Assembly: GCF_003432485.1 (NCBI RefSeq)
Contig: NZ_QVNQ01000012.1
Location: 62,001-126,000 of the forward strand
Source: Actinomadura spongiicola
GTDB taxonomy: Bacteria; Actinomycetota; Actinomycetes; Streptosporangiales; Streptosporangiaceae
DNA: 64,000 nt
Reading direction: 5' to 3'
The position numbers and the translations under genes are program-made. Shown one piece after another: positions 7,841 to 16,207 of the stretch (its first letter is position 1; each line of letters opens with the position of its first letter). The notes beneath the pieces are model-generated. The model worked only from the letters and a program-made list of their open reading frames with translations, was not told the DNA's origin and did no database searches.

Positions 7841-9211
7841 TCAGAACCCGCGGGTGCGGCGCGCCGCCGGGCGGGCCCAGCGCCCGGACGCGGTCAACCC
7901 GACGTGCTGGAACGCCCGGACGAGTTCACCGCCGAGGTTGACGCCCGCGCCGAGCGCGAGGGCCACCGACACCGCGCCGATCAGGCTCAGCACACCCGAC
8001 TCGGGGGAACCGGTGTTGAGCTCGACCATGCCCCGGTAGAGCGCCGTTCCCGGCAGCAGGGGTCCGATGGCGGGGACGACGTACGGCATGACCGGCTGTC
8101 CGTGCCTGCGCGCCAACCAGTTCGCCAGGACGCCGACGACGGTGGCGGACACGGCCGCCGCCAGCACTGATGGAACGTGCCAACCGCGGACGAGGACGTA
8201 CAGCACCCAGATCAGGCCACCACCCAGGGCCGCGGCGGTCAGCACGTCCCGCGGCACGGCGAGCGACACCGCGAACGTCAGCGAGATCCCGGCGGCGGCC
8301 AGCACGGCGACCGGTTCGAGCGACGCCGCGGGCGTGGGCAGGTGCCGGACGTCGATCGGCGCGCCCAACGAGACCGCGAGGTAGACGACCGCGCCCAGCC
8401 CCGACACGATCGCCGCGATCATGAAGAAGACCTCCAGCACCCGCGCCCCCGCGCTGACCAGGTCACCGGTGATGCCGTCCTGGATGCTGGCGACCAGCGG
8501 ACGTCCCGGCAGCAGCGCCAGGATCGCGCCCGTGACGACCGTCGCGGCCTGGCCCGGATTGCCCATCGCCACCACGATCGCGGCCGCCCCCGCCCCGATC
8601 GCGGCGGCCACCGTCAACTGGAAGAACTCCGCGATGCCCCGGCGCGCCAGCGCGGCGGCGGCGCGGTCGCCGAGCAGGGTGGCGATGAACGCCGTACCGG
8701 CCACGAGCGGTCCACCGCCGGTCAGCACACTGCCGGACGCCGCGATCAGCCCCAGCGACACGACCAGCAACCACGCCGGGTACGGGGGGCGGGCCGTCTT
8801 TATCCGCGCGAGCCTCGCATGGGCCTGGTCGAGTTCCAGCATCCCGATGGACGCCTGCTGGACGAGTTCGTGCAACGCGGTGAGCCGCCAGAACGCCGGT
8901 GTACGGCGGCGGATGGCCCGCGTCCCCGTCACCGGAGGCTGGCCCTTCCCGGGATGCGCGGAAACCAGCAGGCTCGTCAGCGTGACCTGCACTTCGCAGC
9001 GGGGAAGCTCGAAGGCGACCGCCAATCCGAGCATGGCCTCGTTCACGCGCTCGGTCGTCTCACCGCTCGCCAGAAGCAGCTCACCGACCCGCAGGACGAG
9101 GTCGACGGCCCGCGGATCGACGATGTCGCCGGGCTCCTCTTCCGGGGGTTCGGGGGGCGTGTGGTCCATCAGGACCTGCCACGTTCGCCGCAAGCGTTCC
9201 CCCGCGCCCAT
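7841..9211 (-). CDS. threonine/serine exporter family membrane protein (ThrE-like)
   Basis: Integral membrane protein of the ThrE/DUF1212 family, proposed to export threonine and serine. The 456 residues divide into a cytoplasmic N-terminal domain (about 1-160, including VLRVGELLLASGETTERV, the typical ThrE opening) followed by about ten hydrophobic segments covering both ThrE halves. The chosen ATG at 9211 has AAGGA about ten bases upstream; a longer frame continues into the recQ promoter but lacks family similarity. It is divergent from recQ across about 140 bases. Substrate is inferred from the family only. Confidence 0.85.
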   Translation of the reverse strand: MGAGERLRRTWQVLMDHTPPEPPEEEPGDIVDPRAVDLVLRVGELLLASGETTERVNEAMLGLAVAFELPRCEVQVTLTSLLVSAHPGKGQPPVTGTRAIRRRTPAFWRLTALHELVQQASIGMLELDQAHARLARIKTARPPYPAWLLVVSLGLIAASGSVLTGGGPLVAGTAFIATLLGDRAAAALARRGIAEFFQLTVAAAIGAGAAAIVVAMGNPGQAATVVTGAILALLPGRPLVASIQDGITGDLVSAGARVLEVFFMIAAIVSGLGAVVYLAVSLGAPIDVRHLPTPAASLEPVAVLAAAGISLTFAVSLAVPRDVLTAAALGGGLIWVLYVLVRGWHVPSVLAAAVSATVVGVLANWLARRHGQPVMPYVVPAIGPLLPGTALYRGMVELNTGSPESGVLSLIGAVSVALALGAGVNLGGELVRAFQHVGLTASGRWARPAARRTRGF

Positions 9212-9352
9212 CCCCGCCCGTGTTCCTTCCCCGCCGGAAACCGATCTTGAGGGGCAGGCTACCCGCGCCACCGCGTCCGAAAATCGTGCCTCGCCTATCC
9301 ACAGAACGGGGTTCTGGTGCGGGGTGCTCCGCGCCGCTGGTACGAAGGACGC

Positions 9353-11446
9353 ATGAGCAATCCCGACGCGCTCCGTGACGAGGCCGAGCGCTGCCTGCGC
9401 GCACTCGCGGGCGACCACGCCCGGCTCCGCGACGACCAGTGGACGGCGATCGGCGCCCTGGTCGTGGAGCGACGCCGGGCCCTGGTGGTCCAGCGCACCG
9501 GCTGGGGCAAGTCCGCCGTCTACTTCGTGGCCACCCGGCTGCTCCGCGACCGCGGCGCCGGGCCCACCGTGATCGTCTCGCCGCTGCTGGCGCTGATGCG
9601 CAACCAGATCGAGGCCGCCGACCGCGCGGGCATCCACGCCCGCACCGTGAACTCGGCCAACACCGCCGACTGGGACCAGGTCTTCGCCGAGGTCGAGGCG
9701 GGCGCGGTCGACGTCCTGCTGGTCAGCCCCGAACGGCTCAACAACCCCGAGTTCCGTGATCTCGTCCTGCCCAAGCTCGCCGCCGGGGCCGGGCTCGTCG
9801 TCGTGGACGAGGCGCACTGCATCTCCGACTGGGGCCACGACTTCCGTCCCGACTACCGGCGGCTGCGAACCCTGCTGGCCGAGCTGCCGCCCGGCACCCC
9901 GGTGCTCGCCACCACGGCGACCGCCAACGCCCGCGTCACCCAGGACGTCGCCGAACAACTCGCCGGCGACGACCCCCTCGTCCTGCGCGGCCCGCTCGAA
10001 CGCGACTCCCTCCACCTCGCCGTCGTCAGGCTGCCCACCGCCGAGCAGCGCGTCGCGTGGCTGGGCGAGCGTCTCAACGAACTCCCCGGCTCGGGCATCA
10101 TCTACACGCTCACCGTCGCCGCCGCCCACGAGATCGCGGGCTACCTCCGCGACCGGGGCCACGAGGTCGCCGCCTACTCCGGCCAGACCGAACAGGCCGA
10201 ACGGCTCCAGGCCGAACAGGACCTCCAGGACAACAAGCTGAAGGCCCTCGTCGCCACGAGCGCCCTCGGCATGGGCTTCGACAAGCCCGACCTCGGCTTC
10301 ATCGTCCATGTCGGCGCCCCGCAGTCGCCGGTCGCCTACTACCAGCAGATCGGACGCGCGGGACGCGGCGTCGACCGCGCCGAGGTGATCCTCCTCCCCG
10401 GCCGGGAGGACCGTGACATCTGGGCCTACTTCGCGGGCCTCGCGTTCCCGCCGGAACCCGTCGTCCGGCAGACCCTCGACGTCCTGGAGGCGGCCGGACG
10501 TCCGCTGTCCACGGGCGCCCTGGAACCCCACGTCGACCTCAACCGCACCCGTCTCGACATGATGCTGAAGGTCCTCGACGTGGACGGCGCCGTCCACCGC
10601 GTGAAGGGCGGCTGGACGGCGACCGGTCGCCCCTGGACCTATGACCGCGAACGCTACGAACGCGTCACCGCCGAACGCCGCCGCGAACAGCAGGCGATGC
10701 TCGACTACATAGCGACCTCCACCTGCCGGGAGGAGTACCTACGCCGCCAGCTGGACGACCCCGCCGCGGCCCCCTGCGGCCGCTGCGACAACTGCACGGG
10801 ACGCCACCGGCCCGCCGACGTCACCGAGAAGAGCGCGCTCCAGGCCCGTGACCGCCTGCACCGCCCCGGCGTCGACATCGCGCCCCGCCGCATGTGGCCC
10901 GCCGGTGTGAAGGACGACCTCGGCGTCTCCGGCCGCATCGACCCCGCGCTCCAGGCCGAGACGGGCCGCGCCCTGGGCCGTCTCACCGACATCGGCTGGG
11001 GCAACCGGCTCCGCGACCTGTTCGCCGCCGACGACACCGACGTCCCGCCGGACATGCTGGACGCCGTCGTGAAGGTCCTCGCCGCCTGGGACTGGTCCGC
11101 CCGCCCCACCGGCGTCGTCACCATCGGCTCCCGATCCCGCCCACGCCTGGTCACCACCTTCGGCCGCCGCATCGCCGACATAGGCCGCCTCCGCTACCTC
11201 GGCGAACTGACCCCTCTCGGCGATCCCGCCCCCCGCCGCCACAACAGCGCCCAACGCCTTCGCTCCGTCTGGAACACCCTGACCGTCCCCGACCCCCTGG
11301 CCTCGGCCCTCCCCGCCACCCCCGGCCCCCTCCTCCTGGTCGACGACCGCGTGGAAACCGGCTGGACCATGACCGTCGCCACCCGTCTCCTCAAACAATC
11401 GGGCGCCCAGACCATCCTCCCCCTGACCCTGTCCACCCCCACCTAA
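9353..11446 (+). CDS. recQ: RecQ family ATP-dependent DNA helicase with C-terminal phosphoribosyltransferase-like domain
   Basis: DNA helicase of 697 residues. Seen in order: Walker A TGWGKSAVYF, DEAH box VVVDEAHCISDWGH, TATAN, the motif VI region QQIGRAGRG, and a RecQ zinc site CREEYLRRQ...CGRCDNC (four Cys). From about residue 560 to the end the protein changes character: YLGELT, then LLLVDDRVETGWTMT, which closely matches the PRPP loop of type I phosphoribosyltransferases, as in ComF-like proteins. No HRDC domain is visible. The ATG at 9353 is chosen because GAAGGAC lies directly upstream. The role is probably in recombination or repair; the extra domain's job is unknown. Confidence 0.9.
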   Translation: MSNPDALRDEAERCLRALAGDHARLRDDQWTAIGALVVERRRALVVQRTGWGKSAVYFVATRLLRDRGAGPTVIVSPLLALMRNQIEAADRAGIHARTVNSANTADWDQVFAEVEAGAVDVLLVSPERLNNPEFRDLVLPKLAAGAGLVVVDEAHCISDWGHDFRPDYRRLRTLLAELPPGTPVLATTATANARVTQDVAEQLAGDDPLVLRGPLERDSLHLAVVRLPTAEQRVAWLGERLNELPGSGIIYTLTVAAAHEIAGYLRDRGHEVAAYSGQTEQAERLQAEQDLQDNKLKALVATSALGMGFDKPDLGFIVHVGAPQSPVAYYQQIGRAGRGVDRAEVILLPGREDRDIWAYFAGLAFPPEPVVRQTLDVLEAAGRPLSTGALEPHVDLNRTRLDMMLKVLDVDGAVHRVKGGWTATGRPWTYDRERYERVTAERRREQQAMLDYIATSTCREEYLRRQLDDPAAAPCGRCDNCTGRHRPADVTEKSALQARDRLHRPGVDIAPRRMWPAGVKDDLGVSGRIDPALQAETGRALGRLTDIGWGNRLRDLFAADDTDVPPDMLDAVVKVLAAWDWSARPTGVVTIGSRSRPRLVTTFGRRIADIGRLRYLGELTPLGDPAPRRHNSAQRLRSVWNTLTVPDPLASALPATPGPLLLVDDRVETGWTMTVATRLLKQSGAQTILPLTLSTPT

Positions 11447-11615
11447 TCCACCGGCCTCACGTGCCCCATCCGCACCACCTCGCCCTGCGTCACCTGGGTC
11501 TGCCTCGCCGGGCCTGGCCGCCTGAGGTTGTGTCGCCTTGGCCCCGCTTGCCTTGGCCCCGCTCGCCTTGGCCGTCTTGGCGGGGACCGGCCTTGGCCTG
11601 CGCCACGACGGGTGA

Positions 11616-11659
11616 CCGGTGCGGTGCCTCCTCGCCCCGCGCGGGAGGCACCGCACCGG
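11616..11659. terminator. perfect 16-bp inverted repeat, terminator-like
   Basis: The arm CCGGTGCGGTGCCTCC at 11616-11631 is exactly repeated in reverse complement at 11644-11659, leaving a 12-base loop. It lies 170 bases after recQ. There is no T-run on either side, as is common in actinomycetes, so intrinsic termination is likely but not certain. A stem this long could also act as a transcript-stabilising or recombination-prone element. Confidence 0.55.
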
Positions 11660-11764
11660 GGAGGGGGTGGCGGGTGTGCCGCCCGCGCGCCCCCGTGGGC
11701 GCGGGCGGGACCGCCGGTGTGGCCTGGTCCGTCGCGCGTGCCCGTGCGTGCGGGACGATCGAGG

Positions 11765-11798
11765 TCGGCCCGTGCGCGCGGCCCCGCGCACGGGCCGA
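11765..11798. terminator. perfect 14-bp inverted repeat, terminator-like
   Basis: The arm TCGGCCCGTGCGCG at 11765-11778 pairs exactly with 11785-11798 around a six-base loop. It follows the 16-bp hairpin by about 100 bases in the same non-coding region and could be a second terminator for recQ read-through or for antisense transcripts. Confidence 0.45.
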
Positions 11799-12098
11799 CG
11801 TCCGGCCCCGGCGCCGCGGCGGAGAAGAGCCGCGGCGAACGGGAGTTCGGGTGTCCGGACGGCGGCCCCGGCGGCCGGCACCGCCGGGGCGCGCCCGGGA
11901 GCGCCGCCGTCCTGTCGGGACGGATGACGGCGGCGAGCGGATGGCCCGGAGAAAGTGTTCTAGAGATTAGAAAACTCTGTCCAGTTGTTTGGCAGAACAT
12001 CTTGAGATAAGTTGAACGGGAAATGTCATCACTTCCCGTCAAAGTGACCGTTCGGCCATTTTCGGCGGGCTCCGGAGCAGGTAGTAGGGTCCCCTTCC

Positions 12099-13124
12099 GT
12101 GTCCTCGAACCTCGACGCACTCCTCGACTGCCCGTCCGGGCTGTTGGACATGACGTTCGACCAGCTGCGCACGCTGCTGGTCGTGCGCGAGACGGGGTCC
12201 GCGCTGCGGGCCGCCCGGGTCATGGGGCGCGAGCAGTCGAGCGTCCAGAAGCAGCTCGACACCCTGAACCGCAACAGCCAGACGCTGTGCGGCGAGGTGC
12301 TGACCGTCCGGCAGGGACGCGGCAAGGACTACCTCTTCACGCCGACCGGCGAGACCACGGTCGAGTTGGCGCGGACGACGTTCGAGAAATGGCTGGAGTC
12401 GATCCACTGGAGTCGGCGCCGTCTCGGCAGGATGCTCACCGTCGGAACCACCGAGTTCACGTTGCCGATCGTGTCGCGGGCGTGGGACCGGGTCTCGGAG
12501 GAGTTCCGGCAGCGCGAGGTGGAGTTCAAGGTCGCCCACGTCCGGACCAAGGATCTGTGGTCGCGGCTGGAGACCCGGCAGGTCGATCTGATCTGCGGCA
12601 GCATCGTCAGCACGCCCGAGGGCGACCTGCGTCTGAAGGAGTACGAGGTCATCGAGTACGCCCGGGGGCAGGCACTGCTGCTCACCAACCTGCCGGAGGC
12701 CGAACTGCCGAGCACTCCGGTCGAGACCAGCCGTCTCGGCGGGGTGCCGCTGGTGGTGCCGCCCGCCGGGCTGGTGGCCGACCTGCTCGCCACCTGGTAC
12801 GGGCCGAACTTCCGGGAACGGCTCTCGGTGGTCGCCGACATCGACGACGTGCACTACGGGCTGTCGCTGCTGCGCTCCGGGTTCGTCCGCGGCTGCATGA
12901 TCGTCACCGGGTCGATCGGACGTGGGATGGCCGCGCAGGACGATCCGGACGCCGTTCCGCTCCGCACGATCGCCCTGCACGACGATCTGGAGCCCAGGGC
13001 CGAGCTCATGACCGGCGCCTTCGTCCGCCGCGCCGACCTCGAACGCTATGACGCCACCCACCCGCTGAACCGCCTGTGGGCCGCGGTGAAGGAGGACGTT
13101 CGCACCTACACACCGCTCGCCTGA
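12099..13124 (+). CDS. LysR family transcriptional regulator
   Basis: 341-residue DNA-binding regulator. The winged helix-turn-helix runs over about residues 18-80: MTFDQLRTLLVVRETGSALR followed by SSVQKQLDTLNR as the recognition region. Residues about 105-330 form the periplasmic-binding-protein-like effector domain typical of LysR proteins. GTG start after an AT-rich leader. No target operon is obvious: recQ lies upstream behind hairpins and the phosphatase gene follows after 100 bases. The recognition helix is somewhat unusual for the family, so it may belong to a divergent actinobacterial branch. Confidence 0.85.
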   Translation: MSSNLDALLDCPSGLLDMTFDQLRTLLVVRETGSALRAARVMGREQSSVQKQLDTLNRNSQTLCGEVLTVRQGRGKDYLFTPTGETTVELARTTFEKWLESIHWSRRRLGRMLTVGTTEFTLPIVSRAWDRVSEEFRQREVEFKVAHVRTKDLWSRLETRQVDLICGSIVSTPEGDLRLKEYEVIEYARGQALLLTNLPEAELPSTPVETSRLGGVPLVVPPAGLVADLLATWYGPNFRERLSVVADIDDVHYGLSLLRSGFVRGCMIVTGSIGRGMAAQDDPDAVPLRTIALHDDLEPRAELMTGAFVRRADLERYDATHPLNRLWAAVKEDVRTYTPLA

Positions 13125-13227
13125 GCCGGTTCCGCTGAGGCGATTTGACGTGTGACTGTACGCTCGTTAGCGATCTCAAGTACGCCAACCGGTTCTAACC
13201 GGCACACATGGCGCATAGAGTCGTTAA

Positions 13228-14448
13228 GTGAGCAAACCATCCGGCGGCACCTTGGTGGACGTCCTGCGCAGGCTAGAGAACATCCGAGCGATCACCGACG
13301 AATCGTTCGTGGACATGGACGTCGACAAGTTCCTCGACACCCTGCTGGAACGCGTCCAGCAGGTGCTGGACGTGGACACCGCCGTCGTGCTGCTGCTCGA
13401 CCGCCAGGCACAGTACCTCGTGGCGACCGTGGCAAGGGGTATCGAGGAAGAGGTCGCCCAGGCGTCCCACGTTCCGGTGGGAGAGGGTTTCGCCGGGCGC
13501 GTCGCCGCCGAGCGACGGCCGGTCTCCCTCCCACACGTCACCGCCGACGAGGTGTACAACCCCCTCCTGGTTCAGCGGGGCCTGCGTTCCCTGCTCGGTG
13601 TTCCGCTTCTCGCCTCGGGCACGCTCGTGGGTGTTCTGCACGTCGGAACGGTCCGCGAACGCCGGTTCACCTCGGAGGAAGTCGAATTCCTCCAACTCGC
13701 GGCTGGGCAGGCGGCGATGGCCGTGCAGTCCCTGCACAACCGGGCGGAACGCGCCGGGGCCCGGGAACTGCAACGCAGCCTGGTGCCGTCCGTGCCGTCG
13801 AGCGTTCCGGGCATCGAGGTGTCCGCCCGGTACCGTCCCGGCAAGGCCGACGTCGGCGGCGACTGGTACGACGTGTTCGCGCTTCCCTCGGGCGAGACGG
13901 GCGTCGTCATGGGCGATGTCGTCGGGCACGGGCTGCCGGCCGCCGTCGTGATGGGACGGATGCGCAGCGTCCTGCGGGCCTACTCGCTGGACAGCGATGA
14001 CCCGGCCGAGGTGCTGGGCAAGCTCGACCGCAAGTTCCGGCATTTCGAGCCCGAGGTGACCGCGACCGCCCTGTACGCGGTGTGCGACGCCACGCCGGAC
14101 CGGGTCCGGCTGTCCTCGGCGGGGCACCTGCCGCCGATCCTGGCGGTGCCGGGCCGGTCGGCGCAGACGGTCGACATGAAGTCCGACGTGCTGATCGGTC
14201 TCGGCGAGGACGTCGCCCGCCACACCGCCGTCATCGACTTCCCGCCGGGCGCCGTGCTGTGCCTCTACACCGACGGTCTGGTGGAGCGCCGCGACAGCGA
14301 GATCGACAGCGGGATCTCCCGGTTGTGCGACTCCGTGTACGCCGGGCCGCCCGAGGCGGTCGGGGCCGCGGTCATGAGCGCGCTCGTCGGCCGACTGCCG
14401 GCCGAGGACGACGTCGCGCTGCTGGTGCTGCGCCGGTCGCTCTCCTGA
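13228..14448 (+). CDS. GAF-domain PP2C/SpoIIE-type serine/threonine phosphatase
   Basis: 406-residue cytoplasmic phosphatase of the RsbU/SpoIIE class. Residues about 25-170 form a GAF sensor domain (VGEGFAGRVAAERRPVSLPH). Residues about 190-400 form the SpoIIE phosphatase domain, with the metal ligands in GGDWYDVFAL, GDVVGHGLPAA and ADDVALLVL. Such proteins dephosphorylate anti-sigma-factor antagonists in response to a signal sensed by the GAF domain. No partner sigma or anti-sigma gene lies nearby, so the target is unknown. GTG start. Confidence 0.9.
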   Translation: MSKPSGGTLVDVLRRLENIRAITDESFVDMDVDKFLDTLLERVQQVLDVDTAVVLLLDRQAQYLVATVARGIEEEVAQASHVPVGEGFAGRVAAERRPVSLPHVTADEVYNPLLVQRGLRSLLGVPLLASGTLVGVLHVGTVRERRFTSEEVEFLQLAAGQAAMAVQSLHNRAERAGARELQRSLVPSVPSSVPGIEVSARYRPGKADVGGDWYDVFALPSGETGVVMGDVVGHGLPAAVVMGRMRSVLRAYSLDSDDPAEVLGKLDRKFRHFEPEVTATALYAVCDATPDRVRLSSAGHLPPILAVPGRSAQTVDMKSDVLIGLGEDVARHTAVIDFPPGAVLCLYTDGLVERRDSEIDSGISRLCDSVYAGPPEAVGAAVMSALVGRLPAEDDVALLVLRRSLS

Positions 14449-15115
14449 ACCTCGTCCGGCCGGACGGCACCTGTTGCGCGCTGTAGTACTGCTCGGCCGT
14501 GCAGTACCGCGGGTCGAGCCGGTCAGGTCGGGGGCGGGTCTTCGCTACCCGTTCGCTGATGGGGCGGGCCAGGCTGAAACCGATGACCATCAGCAACGTG
14601 GACCGTTCCAAGGCCGGTTCTCAGCAGGACCGCTCACTCGGCGGCCACCTCGTTGGCCAGTCGATGCCGGCGACGGTGGCGATCCACATGCCGCGCGTCC
14701 CGGACGGATCATGCCCGTCTCGTCGGCCAGGCGGCGAACGCCCGCGACCTGGGCGGGCCCCCACACTCGACGGCCGCACCACCGCCCTCCAACGAGTGCC
14801 GTCGTCCAAGGCGTTTGACTTCGACCGTGAGCTACCGGCCATGGCGGACGGTGATCTGGTGGCGACCTCCGGTCCCGGGCGCGGCAGGTCGTCGCGGACG
14901 TCGCCGAGTCGGAGCACGAACAGGCCGCAGACCAGCGGGGCGAGCCTGCCGGAGATCGCGGCGAGGCCCCGATCCGCGGGTCCCGTCCGGCCAGGAGGGG
15001 CAGGGGGACCCGGGCCGGGTGTCGCCGTCGGACTCGCCGTCGGACCGACATCGCCGACGCCACCAGGACCGACGACCGACCTGGGCGCCGTCGAACTCAC
15101 CGTCGACGGACGGTG
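14449..15115. other. intergenic region with gene decay
   Basis: 667 bases between the phosphatase and PfkB genes. No intact gene is evident. A small hairpin GTACTGC/GCAGTAC sits at 14486-14507. On the minus strand a fragment near 14656-14760 resembles part of a glycosylhydrolase and is listed separately. The remainder reads as broken frames, consistent with a decayed gene or genes. Confidence 0.5.
14656..14760 (-). pseudogene. possible relic of a family 10-like glycosylhydrolase (GHL10) gene
   Basis: The minus strand encodes RGMWIATVAGIDWPTRW at about 14650-14700. This closely resembles the opening motif RGxWIATVxNIDWPS of the GHL10 (formerly DUF187) glycosylhydrolase-like family. The frame stops soon after (SE then stop), and upstream similarity such as RRLADETGMIR lies in another frame. 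It therefore looks like a short, frameshifted remnant. The call rests on one motif read by eye. Confidence 0.35.
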
Positions 15116-16039
15116 TTACTTGATCTGGTTGTCGACGACGTCGAGGGTGGGGCGGGCGCCCAGGTGCTGCATGGCACGGGCGGCCAGGCGGCAGCCCGCG
15201 GTGAGGGCGTCGGCCGGCTGCTTCCCGTCCAGCCAGGGCGGAAGGAAGCCCGCGACGAACGCGTCGCCCGCGCCGGTGCCGTCGACGATCTTCTCGACGG
15301 GCTCGGCGGCGACGGTGACGGGCTCGGGACGGCCGTTGGTGTACCAGAGGGCACCGTCGGCGCCGCTCTTGATGACGACCTGCGGGTACCAGGCGGTGAG
15401 GACCTTGGCGGCCTGCGCGGGGGTGTCGCGGCCGGTGAGGATCTCGGCCTCCTTGGCGTTGACCACGAGAAGGCGGGCGCCCTGCGTCCACTCCAGGAAG
15501 GGCTCGGCGCCCATCCGCTTCAGCGGCGAGGACGAGCCGCCGTCCACCGACACCGACATCTGCGCCTTGCGGGCGAGATCGAGGGTGTGGATGGCCGCCT
15601 TGCGGGAGCCCTCGTTGATCAGGGCGTAGCCGGACAGGTGCAGGTGCGTCCCGTGCGAGAACAGGTCCTTGCAGCGCTCGATGTCCTCGGGGAGGAGCGC
15701 CGCGTTGGCCCCGGGGTCGGACAGCATCGTCCGGTCGCCCTTGTGGGTGACCATCACCACGCAGGTGCCGGTGGGACGCTCGTGGTCCATGACGAGGCGG
15801 GCGTCGACGCCGTACCCCATCAGCTCCATGTCCCGGTTGCGGCCCGCGATGTCGGAACCACGTCGGCCGACGAAGGCGACGTCGACCCCTTCCACGGCGA
15901 GCCAGGCGGCCACGTTGGCGCCCGAGCCGCCCCCGTGGATCGTCACGGCGGCGGGCGTGTCGCTTCCCTTGGCGAGAGGAAAGGCGGCACGCGCCACGGT
16001 GTCTGTCATGAGATCGCCGACCACGACCACGCGCGTCAT
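15116..16039 (-). CDS. PfkB family carbohydrate kinase
   Basis: Sugar kinase of the ribokinase/PfkB family, 307 residues. N-terminal VVVVGDLMTDTVARA, the substrate-site GGGSGANVAAWLA, and the C-terminal catalytic/anion-hole signature DGTGAGDAFVAGFL (catalytic Asp in GAGD) are all present. ATG at 16039 has GAGGTGA upstream. It transfers phosphate from ATP to a sugar or nucleoside hydroxyl; the substrate is not visible. It is divergent from the acetyltransferase/CoA-ligase gene across 168 bases, so the two may share regulatory DNA. Confidence 0.9.
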   Translation of the reverse strand: MTRVVVVGDLMTDTVARAAFPLAKGSDTPAAVTIHGGGSGANVAAWLAVEGVDVAFVGRRGSDIAGRNRDMELMGYGVDARLVMDHERPTGTCVVMVTHKGDRTMLSDPGANAALLPEDIERCKDLFSHGTHLHLSGYALINEGSRKAAIHTLDLARKAQMSVSVDGGSSSPLKRMGAEPFLEWTQGARLLVVNAKEAEILTGRDTPAQAAKVLTAWYPQVVIKSGADGALWYTNGRPEPVTVAAEPVEKIVDGTGAGDAFVAGFLPPWLDGKQPADALTAGCRLAARAMQHLGARPTLDVVDNQIK

Positions 16040-16207
16040 GGAGTCATCACCTCGATCAACACGGCCCGCGCGAGCGGCAATTCTGGGCGTGTGCTCGACC
16101 GTAACAGCTCCGGAGCCCCGATTAGGTCTCGAACGCGCAGCGATCCCCGAGGAAGCCCGGATTTTCCTCTCGCGAGGGCGGAGCGTCCGTGCCTTACTCT
16201 CGGGTAC

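Larger units (their letters stand above)
11447..12098. other. long GC-rich intergenic region with large hairpins
   Basis: 652 bases between recQ and the LysR gene. Frames exist on both strands but their translations are low-complexity Arg/Pro/Gly shadows without homology I recognise. It contains a run of CCTTGGCC-like repeats (about 11535-11600), two perfect long inverted repeats listed separately, and several smaller GC-rich palindromes up to 11930. From about 11945 the composition drops sharply to an AT-rich stretch to about 12060, the likely promoter region of the LysR gene. Confidence 0.6.

Noticed and set aside
9212..10597. Minus-strand extension of the ThrE frame into recQ
   Set aside because: No similarity beyond residue 1 of the chosen start and complete overlap with recQ.
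11528..12010. 160-codon plus-strand frame after recQ
   Set aside because: Low-complexity Arg/Gly/Pro translation spanning the hairpins, with no homology or credible RBS.
14499..15629. 376-codon plus-strand frame
   Set aside because: Antisense to the PfkB C-terminus over much of its length, and no motif in the remainder.
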